From contig JAGFBZ010000290.1 in NCBI GenBank assembly GCA_018398805.1, positions 1,612,001 to 1,676,000 of the forward strand: a DNA stretch of 64,000 nucleotides, given 5' to 3'. The stretch's first letter is position 1. Each line of letters opens with the position of its first letter. Origin of the DNA: Hirundichthys speculiger. Its lineage: Eukaryota > Chordata > Actinopteri > Beloniformes > Exocoetidae. The translations under genes were made by a program, and so were the position numbers. Shown one piece after another: positions 40,388 to 52,300 of the stretch. The notes under the pieces were generated by a model that worked only from the letters and a program-made list of their open reading frames with translations, had not been told where the DNA came from and did no database searches.

Positions 40388-43300
40388 GGTTCTTAGCAGG
40401 AAATTTGGCACTAACCTAAAACAGTGTATTGGCCCTTAGTGCTGTGCTGAAGTTAATTAAAAGAAATATATATATACATACATAGTGCTGAAACCTTGGA
40501 GCAGCATGTGTTAAATACCTCTTTGCTGCATAAAAGGGCTCTTGAGAATCTATTTAAGGATTTGAACAGATATGTGAAACTAGCCGACAAGTTAGGGAAT
40601 GTCTTTCAGAAATGAGTCTCATTAATGAGGTCGGCGTAGCGGTACCTTTGAAGAAATACCACTTGGAGTCCAACGGAGAGAAGGTAGCGGCCTCGATGGC
40701 CTGAGGGAGGTTAGACCAGCGTTGACGGAGAGGAAGGGGGCCGCTCACACTGCCGTCGGCTGAAACTGACCAGTACATACTGCCGCGGAACACCAGCACC
40801 ATCCCATTCTGGTCTGTAAGCACAAACAAACAAACAACAAAAAGATTTAAACACCTCCTGTGCAACAGTGAATTCAATTTGAAAGGTTTAACTTTAAAGG
40901 TATAAATGCAGCTTTCTTCTTTGTCACAAGAATCAGTGTGTCTCGGTTCTCTTTTCTGACAGCATTCATTTGCATCTCACCCATAGTAATGGCATCAAAG
41001 GCTCCCCGGCAGTACAGAGGCAACCCTGGGGTGTCGTGCTGGCTTTGCAACTCTGCGAATTCCCACTCCTGCAGCGCAGCGTGCAATATCTGACCTGGCA
41101 GCCTCACAGGGCGATTATTAGATGGTTTACCTGAAAGAGAAGACAAATCAACAAAACAGTCAACATGATGGCATCCAAGGCCACGAGAAGATTAGGTATT
41201 GATGATTGACATTTAAAACAAGCAGTGACCAAAGAAAGCTCGCAAGTGGTGTGTTACAGACCAAGTCAAATTTCCCATGCATGGCAAACAAGAAGTGTTT
41301 TCTAAATTAGACACTCTGGGGAAAAAATGGAAGAACAAACAGTTGTTTTAAAAGAAAACATGGAAAAAGTTAACATTTAAACTGTCTTACAGGATGTGGC
41401 TGGGCTGATATATACTGATGGGTAACATTTAAAGAACAGGAAATAAACAGAAAGTCTTAGATAGAGCACACACACAGAAATCCTCAACAAATTTATTTCA
41501 TTTGTGGCACTAAAATTACTGTTTCCCTTGAGCCCTCAGCCCTCTTAGCTGTATAGGGTATACATCTCTGTCAGGAGGAGCACAATAAACTGGAGAACTT
41601 TAGACATGATTACATCTACTTTGTTTGCAAGGAACTGAGCAAACATTTGTGTTAAAGTTGGATAAAATCAGCACACCCATGGACCAGAGGAAGACTGCAG
41701 GAAAAGTGGACCAGAGTGGATAACAGCGTCAAGATAAGTGCTGGGGATGTCTGACTTCACTCAGACACAAAACCTCCCTCGTGTTCTGCCACGATCATCG
41801 CTGCTGGACTAAGCTTCACATGATTAACTTATGAAAAGACTGACATACCAATCTGAGCAAATTAGCCCATCACAGTTAAAGTCCACCGTTTTCAGGGAGT
41901 TTGGTGGTTGGATCTGTTGCCTCACAGTTAGGAGACTCATAGCTCAACTAGGGCTTTTCTGTGTGGAGTTTATATGTTGTCCCCATGTTTTCATGGGTTT
42001 TGTCCAGTTTCATCCCACAGTCCAGAAGAATGCATGTTCAGCTAACTGGTGATTCTAGACTCCCTCTAGCAGTGCGAGTGAGTGCGAGCGTGGGTGTTGT
42101 TGCTTGTCTCTATGTGGCCCTGTGATGGACTGGCGACCTGTCCAGGGTGTACCACTGCCTTTTGCTCAAAGAGAGTTGGGATAAGCCTCAGCAGACCCCT
42201 GTTACCTTGAACAGGAAGAAATGGGTATAGATTATGGATTGATGGATGTTTTGCAGGTTAAAACTGAATCAGCATACTAGCTGTTACCCCTAAAATGTTA
42301 ATCTTATCCTATTTTCAATTCACAACATAGATCTGACCCCAACCAGGACTCCACAAATTACATTTTGGCTCATTAGGGCCAGGATTTGGTCCCCTCAGGG
42401 ATAACTGTGCCCAACAGGGGCAGTGATTATGCTACAGAAGGTCCAAATAAGGTGAGAAAAACAAGAACACACACACACACACACACACATCTCTGACTAA
42501 AGCTTAAATATTTAAGCAGAAGGAGCATTTTTGCGGAGCCAGCAGTCCTGTCAGCTGCTGTTCTTGTCTGTATCTGTCTGTGGGGCTGTTTGACATTTAA
42601 GAGGGAGCAGCTGCAATCGTTAGAAATGACTGCCACAGGGTGGGAATCAGCTTGACGAAGCTACAAGAGAGTAGCAGGATGTGCTGCGCAAAACTCCACC
42701 TGAGTGCCAATAAAGAATCCTAAATAACTTTGGGGTAACAGAAGTAAAAAAGAAAGAGATTTGCATGGAATTAGAGGGAGACATTTCCACGTTCAGCTCT
42801 AAGTGTAAAAGCAGTAAGAGTAGGTGTGTATTTGCTGTTCTCGTAACAGTTAATTTAGTATGTGGTCACGTCGTGAATTAAAGTGGTGTAAGCAACACTG
42901 GGTCAAGTGTAGTTGAGCTGAAAATAAAGATATGTATGAAAGCTGGCTTGGGTGAGGCAACAGGGCAAACAATTTTTTTTTTTTTTTTTTTTAGTCAGAG
43001 TGAATTATGGAGGCTGGTAAATACCGTTTTAGGAAGCGAAACACAGAATAATTCCAGAGGCAGAGCAGATGGCGCTCCTCAGATAATAGTGAGAGGGAGG
43101 CATCTGAACTTGACCTGCCTGTGAGCCTCTGCCGAGCTGAAGCTCAAGTTCAGAGCTGAATTATCCAAATGATTGTGTTACTGTCCTGCAGCCATGCAAA
43201 CATTCCTGCAGAGTTGTTTTTACTGGCCCTCCGCCGCTGCTGTGCACCTGAGGTTCAGGGTCAAAGCAGAGAAAGTGCTTTGTGCTTCTTGTAGATTCAA

Positions 43301-46300
43301 AACAGCAGATGATCCCAGAAGTGGTTGAGAAGCTATGTTTGCCGTAAAGCTAGTGGAAAATCTGTTTTGCAACAACTGTTACAGTGATATTAGTTTCTGA
43401 GCGTCTGGGAAATAAAAGGACAATAATAAGAGAACACGGCAGAGCAGCACATGTGGAAACCTGTCTTCCACATGCCAGGAGGGACGGCACATTCACAGTA
43501 AACAGAAACTATTATATTATACACAGCCATAATGTAACGCTCTCACACCAGTAATCTGTCACAACAGAGCTGTCAGAAACTCCCAGCTGAAAAATGAGTG
43601 AGATGCTGCTCTCAGTGTAAACCCTCGTCTCCCGGCAGCTGAGAGACCACAGACCTGAAGCTGACAGAGCAGACTCTTCCTGCTGCAAAGATAAACCCAA
43701 CTAAGAGCACAAACAGGGGATGTTGTGATTTTGATTGGATGTGTTTTCCATGTTTGTCAGGATACAGGGAACTCAAATCCTCACTTGGGCAGTTATTAAT
43801 CCTCTAAAAACTAATCATGCTTCCCAAAATTACAAATCTTCCCATGATAACTTCTCTTCACAGTTTCTCATTTAATCGGTTTCTAACAGCAAATATATTG
43901 GTCATAAACCCTCTGCACCACAAGTAGTCTGGATTGGTTCCTTCAAACTTTCACATGGAACATTCTGACATTTGTCTTTTTGAAATTTCAGGTGGCAAAT
44001 TCAGAAAACTCATTAGCCTGACCAGCCACCCTAATACCTTTCCTCTCTGATACCAAGAATTAGTCTTCTGGATTCTATTTTGATTTCCAGGAGGTAGTAC
44101 AAACAGGCACAGATAAAAACTTCCTCTGGACTCCACTGGATAGGTACACAACCAGAAATGATGCATCTGACGTAGGCAGAGCTGCAGCCAGACTGGTGTC
44201 AACAGGACATCCAGTATGGAGTGCAGTGGTCTCAGGGATGTTGGTGAACGACCGTTGTCAGTTTTTCAGTAAAAACTTGCTGAGTCAAGGTGTTGTCAGT
44301 AATTCCAAGGTCATGTCGGTTTAGGCAGGTGGCCCACGCACTAAGGCTGCAGGAGTCGCAGGTTTGACTCCCAGCCTGCGACCCTTTGCTGTTTGTCTTC
44401 CCTGCTCTCTGCCCTGCTTCCCGTCTCCTTTTCACTGTAAATAAAAGCCAAAAGTGCCCAAAAATAAATAAATGTAAAAAAAAGTTCTGTTTACTTCCGT
44501 TCTGTGTTTGTATCTTGTGGCTTTTTGGCCTCTTCGCACCTCATGGCCCCAGCTTATCATTAAATTCGTCATTTATTTGGGAGTTTAAACTCAACCTACC
44601 CGTGGCCTTGTCAGCTGTCCACTAAAGGGCCATCTTTTTCTTTGCTACCCTTCAGACCTTAAAGTTAGGTGATGGTGGTGGTAAAAAAAATAAATAAAAA
44701 TAAAAATAAAAATCCCACATGCCCTTTCTTTGAAGCTACACGTGTCTTATACACCAAATACCTCCCCTCTTCCAAGTAGTCTATAAGCTTCAGCCTGGAA
44801 ATGTTTGACTGGATGAGAAACAGTTTCATCATAAACCCCAAACTGGCATCTGCCTGGGTAAAAAGGGTAACCACAAAGCCAAGTCATGAATGTCACGTCT
44901 TCTCACCGTACAACTGCTGCACTGCAATGATGTCATCCCAGCTCAGGACCAGGCTGCGGCCGAGTTTCCTGTAGTACGGTGACATCAGAGCGTGACGCAC
45001 GGGGGAGTGCTCCAGTCCCAGAGTGTGTCCAATCTCGTGGGCAGTCACCATGAAAAGGTTGTGGCCTTTGTGTCCATTAAGTGTCCACTTCTCTGCCATG
45101 TCGAAGTGGGCTTCCCCTCGCCGAGGAAGGAAAGCGTGAGCCAGGGTTCCCCCTTAACATCAAACAGGATGCACTTTTAGAAAGCAGTCTCGGCATTTAT
45201 AAGCAAAAGCTTATAAATGTAATTAGATACGTGATTAGAGGGATCAGTGCGCGATGACCCTGACCTGGTCCATCAAAAGCGTTGCTGGCCCCGTCGTTGT
45301 GGTCCCCCTCATAGAAGGCCAGCCGGATGTCTGCGGGTCCCTTTCGGGGCCTCCTGGAAGACCAGGCCTGACACGTTGCTCCACAGCTGGAAGGCAGCGT
45401 GCACCGCCAGACGCACAGAGCCCAGAGACAGGTGGCGAGGCAAGTTCACTATCTGGTAGGTCAGATGGTGCTTGTACCACTTCTCAGCTGCAGAACATAC
45501 ACAGGTGGATAGAGAGGTCCAGGACATTCAGGTTCAGTATGAAGCGCACAATCTTATTTCTCACAAACTCACAGCGCTAATAAGCTCGAATAAAAAGTAA
45601 GAACACAGTGAAATCTCCTTTTCAGTTAAATTCTTCCTTTTTAATCTTTTCAGCTAAATTTTGTTTTTAATTATATTTTACAATACCAAAAGTAAAGCTA
45701 GACAAATCTTTTAGTCCAGTAACCATAGTTACTCAGTTCACGATTTCTGCTGCCACATATATGAAAACTGGACGAGAATAACTTCAGGAAAAAAATTCAT
45801 GATGGCTGCCTAAAGGTTTGTCAAATCCTGTCATAAAAATGTAGATGTACATCCAATGTTTAGCTGATCTGCTTTGAAGTAGAACCTCAGTGAGCTCAAC
45901 AAGCTGAGCCAAAATGACAGGACGTTGACCATGTTGGCTTCCAGCTGGGCAAACGGACAAGCAGCCTCAGCAGATAAGAGTTTACTTCAACACGTGTTTG
46001 CGGTTTCTTTGCTTCGACATAATTACATGTGTCGCAAACCTCTCACATTTGTTTGAGGACAGAACTAAATGCAGCCATCCATTAATTTACATGAGCCTAA
46101 TCTGTTCATATGCACAGGATTTAACAATATACACAAACACGTTGTCAGTCACGCGGTACACATCTCCAACAAGCAGACAAAGAGGCAGCCTCTCAGGAAA
46201 CAGTCATTAGATCAAATGAACCTTTGGAGAGATGCAGCTGGACCATTGCTCTGTCTGTTTAACTCTGAGTGGAAAAATCTGAGAGCACCTTTACCCAAGA

Positions 46301-49300
46301 TGATAACTAAATAACTATGTTGAGCTTTCTCAAATAATAATTTTATTTATCTCTGCAGCTCTGTAGAAAAAAAAAAGAAAAGTAAACATTTCTGAACAAG
46401 GACAGGTGGAAATTGTTTCTGCTTCTGGATCCCCCTTTTCTACTTTAAACCCGGACAAATTCAAAAGCTGACACAATTTCCTGAGACCTTAATGAAATGT
46501 CTGTGACATGCTTTGGCCAGAATTCCACAGGGATACAGTACAAAAGTTCCCTTTTCAATCAAGTCTTTACAGATCTCTTCATAACAGCCGGTTTCAGGAG
46601 GCAGAGTCAACCACAGTTTTTTTGTTCAGTTGGTTTGAATTTTTCAGTTGGTAGTAGATAATGTTTTTTTTTTTTTTTTTTTTTACAGTGGTGGACTTTA
46701 TATGTCTTGGAAATGGCTGGAGGTAAAGCTTCTAGCAAAGTAGACCTGGAATGATCGTTACAGATATAAGCTTGCAATAAAGCTGCAACAACTCTGCACA
46801 AGGTCTTTATGGGTTACGCATACTTTCAGGGTTGTTGTTTCTCTATAAAATGACAACATAAATCAAACACAGTTAAGGGTTTTCAAAATATTTTTAAAAG
46901 AGCGAAGTGTAGGTGGGAGGTCTGCACACAAGGCTGCTCAGTCATTCAGCCTCCTACAGCCTGCAGACAGCTTTATGCTTAAAATGTGACTTATTCTGAT
47001 ACTATTTGCAATTGTTTGCTTAGTGCACAGCAGAGAGATGTGAGTGATACACAGGGGTTGTGTACCATATACTGCAAAGTGCCAAGAGACCCAAACAGCA
47101 CTCTGGAGACTGGAAAATATCTGGATATCTGGAGCCATTAAGGCAGTGGGTTTGGCAGTGATATCAGTGTGCGTTTCCTTGTGAGTAAACACACAAACAC
47201 ACACTGTGCCTCAGCAGCAACTGTTGTATACTCGATGCTGAGTGATTTACGATGCAACAACTCATGAAAATGTAACTCAGTTGAAGAGACAGCACCTGGG
47301 CCCTCAAACACCAAAACAGATAAACTCATCCTAATAATTTACATCCCAGAGAGAAACAAACATGGTTCACAGGAAGTAAAACTGCAGCTTCAAACATGAG
47401 GCACACAGTTCAATACCAAATGAACTGTACGCATTAGGTCTATTACCAACACGATCTTTGCAGATCTGCATCTGCCTGCGCACCAAGCCAGACCGCCACA
47501 GAGAAACGGGTCCCCCGAGGACGGCAGAGAAGTCAGGAAGTCCCATACACAAGACATTCCTAGACTTCCCTTATGGAAGCAATTAACATGATGCCCTCTA
47601 GAGCAGCAGTGCAGAAAAGACTGAGATCATCTGATAGCTAACATTATTGTTTGTGGAGGTACAGAGAGATTGTGTTTGTTACTGGTGTTAAGACTCTCTG
47701 ACTCGCACACACGATGTCACTGACTACATGAAAATGCTCATCACGGTTTCAAAGTGCCCAAGGACACGTCACTTAACATGTTTTGTCCATCCAACGTTTC
47801 CAAAGTTTCTTAGACGAGAATCATACAAGAAAAGCACAAACATTTGGAGTCAGATTAAAAGACCGCTATCTTCCTTTTGATATCAAGTGATTTATAAAAT
47901 TATTCCAGTCTATGTAGTGTGCACAACACAAAGGGCGCACACCTTTGATTAAGCATAGACACATGCACATCTACCTCACTTATAAAGCTTATCGTGCCTG
48001 AGCATGGTGGAATGCCAGTTCTGTAAATATCAGTGGGAACAGCCATCAGATTCATCGGGTCATGGTCTGTTTTCAGTTTCCAGGGGAGTTCAGAAGCAGC
48101 AGCAGCCATATTCACGCTGAACAGAATCACAATACACCACAGATGAGAGCAAAACAAGTCTGATTCATCTCTGTGCTGCCACAGTCAATGCTATCAAGCA
48201 TCAGCCGTCAAGAACAAACACATCAACCTTTCTTTTAAGTGTTTTGAGTATTAGAAATATGGTTGGCCCGCCTCACAATGTATCCTAACGGCAGTGAAAG
48301 GTATTAAAACTGTAAAGCAGCTGGTTCATTTCTGAAATATCATTATCAAGGGCTTCCAAGTTTCTTGAGATACCAGAAAAAAGAACATTGATAACTTTAA
48401 CTTGTTACATCATGATTTGGGCACATCTTTGAACCTGTATGTTGTTTTAAGTGTGATCAAAAATAAAGAAAAAAACTAATTCATCCATTAGCTGTATCCA
48501 TCTTCACTCTGCAGTGACACAAAGGAAAGCTCCGGCCAAACGTCTTGCTCAGCCTTGCATCAGTTACTTCAGTTACTTCACAAGCACTAAAGTCAAGCTT
48601 ATAACGAGACTAGACAAATAGTCAGAGAATCACCAAAGTCATTGTTATACATCAGCAAATGGATCTAAACAATCCTGTAGATGCTATAATCTGATCAGGT
48701 TTTCAATATATTTTCTATACCGGCTCACCCTGTTCATGGTCATGGGTGGAGCTGTCATCAGGTTGAGAGGTAGGGTCCATCTTTGAAAGACAGGTTAAAC
48801 ATCCACCTATTGCAATTTTTTTCCCTTGATTCCATTTACAGATTTTGTTTTTAAGGGGTTTGATGTGCAGAAACTAACTTTGGCTGAATCCAACAGACTG
48901 TTTCCTCCCGACTTGAAAGTCGGTGGTTTGATCCCCGGCCCCGCAGTGTCCCTGATGCACTAAACAGTGTGTGTAAGTCTCTCTGGGACAACCTCTGTGC
49001 AACTGGGTGAACGGGGCTTGTAGTGTTAAGTTATCTGAGTGGTCAACAAAACTAGAAAAGCACAATATAAATATAGTCCATTTACCAATGTGTTACTTTT
49101 TTTTTTTCTTGATCAAGTCTGCTCAGCCAATCACTGGTTGTTATTTCTTTCACTAGTTCTTTTTTACCTTACGGGTTGGACAATTTTCTTTAATTGCTCA
49201 AATGTATTCACAGTGAGGAACTTGCACAGCATGATTCCCAGTGACATCACAATGTGCTTACTGACAGGAGAGAAAAAAACATTTCAATATTTCATGCTTC

Positions 49301-52300
49301 CAAGCTGTTGCACGTAGCAAATGAGAATAGAGATATTGGCAGATATCGAGTGCTGCTCAGAACCGATTGGATGAGAATTGTCTGATTCACTAATCAATCT
49401 GTGCATCTCTAGGACAGGAATCATATTGCTGTAAAGCGACAGTGCTGACTATCTCACAATCACCCAAATATTTATCGTGGACTTCCTCCTCTGAATTAAT
49501 ATTTGCTTAACATTTCCAGGCAATCTATTCAGGAAGTGTTTCAGTGTTTGCAAAGGTGAACCGACAATCAGCAACCGACAATCCAAATACTTTTTCTCCC
49601 TAAATATGTGTGTAACTGGCATTTTGTCCCGTCTGTGTTTTACACCATGAACATGAAGCAACTGCTCCAGCAACAACTGGAGCTTCCAGCATTGGGCAGA
49701 AATATACGGCATCTATTGTTTCTGAAGAGCAACAAAATCATGTTTGAGTTCAAAGAGGAGGCTGTACAACAGCACAATATGACAATAATGCTATTTAACT
49801 ACTTCAGTGGATATCTGACGACAGATCTTTGAGAGGTATGACCAGGGGGAGTAAAAGAATCTGCTTCTCTTTGTATAACAGTACTGCCGCCTGTCACATG
49901 ACTCACGTCTGGGTCCGAAATAATGGCACAGCGCCGTTTTCTTAAACAAGAACTGGCTGAGAATCATCAAAACTGTCACTCAGAAATATATCCAGCCAAA
50001 CGACCAGTATGATGTCACAGCTCTGGTAGCCAACCAATTTAGCTACTAACATGCTGTCAGTCAGTTTTGGATGTGTTTGCTCAAAGGGAACATGTCAGGT
50101 ACTGACATGAAGAGGCAGCGGCACACTGCAGCCACCTCTGCATTCCCTGAACATTACCCAACCTCATCAGTGACATAGAGGAATGCAGAGGCTTCACACC
50201 TCATGAGGCTGGAAGCACAAGCAGAGGAGAGGAGAGGGAGGAGAAAAGCTCACTGGGCTTCTGGTGCCGTCACCAGGATGCTGCAGCAGAGATGTAAAAA
50301 CTGGAGACGGACAGTACACGCAAAAGATTCCAAGACTGAAAACACGTTTCAACCCAGTTTTATGGGTCAAAGCATCTTTAATTCAGACCTCCAACATGTC
50401 CCAAATAGATTTGGTCCACTTTGTCTTTCTCCCTTTCAACTCAATTTCATTTTCTTTCAGGGATCAATAAACACTTCAAGGGTGTTCTAGCACTGAGGAC
50501 TCCAAGTGATGAACTTGATCAGTTAATATTCGGTTCCATTCTTCCTGCGAACATGTTTTATGGCACATAACAGTGAGGAGGTTATCACCATCGCACTTTC
50601 CATTTCAAAATTCTCCTCACATTCTCTAATGGGGACAGTTCAGGACTGCAAGGAGACAGTCCGGACCTGCTTGTTCTTCATCAGCCATACCGTCCCTCAT
50701 CATGTGTGTAGAACGTGGTTTTGCATTGAAAAACGCATGGACGCTCCTGTGAAAGATGTTGCTTTGAAGGCAGCTTGATTTTATTGCACTTTTCTATACT
50801 GTTGCTGCCTTCACAGAGCCCATCTTTTGGACATGTTGCTGATCACAGTCCAGGTGGTCTTTTTTGTCTCTGGTGGTCAGGTACTGCTAATCATACGCAC
50901 TTGATCAACTGATCACAAGCAGGTGTGCAGACCTCCATAAAGACGTTGGCAGGTGACTCGCCTGGAGTGTTCAGGTGTGTGTTAATAAAATGCTCAGAGG
51001 GAAAGACATAAGCACTGGTCTTAGAGAACAAGTGGTTGCTGCACATCATTGTGGGAATAGTTATATAACCATTGCACAACAATCTGGAGTTCAGTAATTT
51101 ACTGTGAGTAAAGATTGTTCACAAGTGGAGAGCGTTCAAGACAGCTGTCAATATTCCCAGGACTGAATGGCCGAGCAAACGTACCCCAAGGTCAAACCAA
51201 GAACTGCATCTCAGACCCTACAGGCCTCACTGACCATGATAAATGTTAAAGTCCATAACAGTGCCATTAGAAGAAGACTAAACAAGAGTAGTTTGTTGGA
51301 TTTCCAGGACATGGCCTCTTCTGTTAAAAGGAAGCATGGAAGCATGACTGATGTATGCAAAAATACATCTGAGCAAACCACAAGACTTCTGGAACAATAA
51401 CTTTTGCACCCACCGTCAAGCACAAAGGCCAACACAGTTATCAGGAGTTGTTTTGCAACCGCAGGACCTAGTAGGCATCTTGCAGTCATCTAGTCAACCA
51501 TGAACTCCTCTAAACATCAGAGCGTTCCAGAGGCAAATATGAGCCAATCAAACAGGACAACGATCTGAAGCATTTCAAGCAAATCTGCATCAGAATGCCT
51601 GAAAAATAAAAGATTATGGAATGGTCAAAGTTCAGACTTCAGTCCAATTGAAATGCTGTGACGGGACCATTAAGAGAGCTGAATATAAGCAAACACCCCA
51701 AAACCTCAATGAAGTGAAGCTTTGTTATGAAGAAGAACAGACCAAAATTCCTCCATCACTATGTGAGAGACTGATAAAGTCATATGGGAAACAACTATTT
51801 CAAATGATTGCTGTTGAAGGCGGATTAAAGGAGGGGGTACAGACTTCTGCACACAGCTACATATCAACAAATGAAATTAACTTGAAGTAGAAAAAAAGGC
51901 AAATTGTATTGGCTTCATACAGTCCGGAAATAAACAAAAGTCAAGAAACACGTATCAGAGGCTTTTTTCTTACATCTTCACCCTGTCCCAACTTTTTTTT
52001 ATCCTGGGTCGTACAAGTCCATTTAAAAATACATTTAAAAACATTTAAACTGCTGTTAGTAAAATCTACAGACTTCTTCCAGCTTTAGAGGGAGCAATTC
52101 ATCTGAAAGCACTTTAAAAAACTTTGATCATGTTTTGTAATTTTAGCTCATTGGCCCACATTATTCTGTGGGGAAGAAAAAAAAAAAACGATACATCTTT
52201 CAGTAATTGTTTCAGTAATGGTTTTCTGTAAAGCACCCGTAACTAGGAGAACCTCTAATACCTCCGTTATTTTCCAGAATCTGCAAATAATTTGGAGTTC

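Noticed and set aside
50203..50490. 95-codon ORF in mmp28 intron 3
   Set aside because: No conserved motif, no splice signals that link it to mmp28, and overlapping ORFs in other frames of equal quality.
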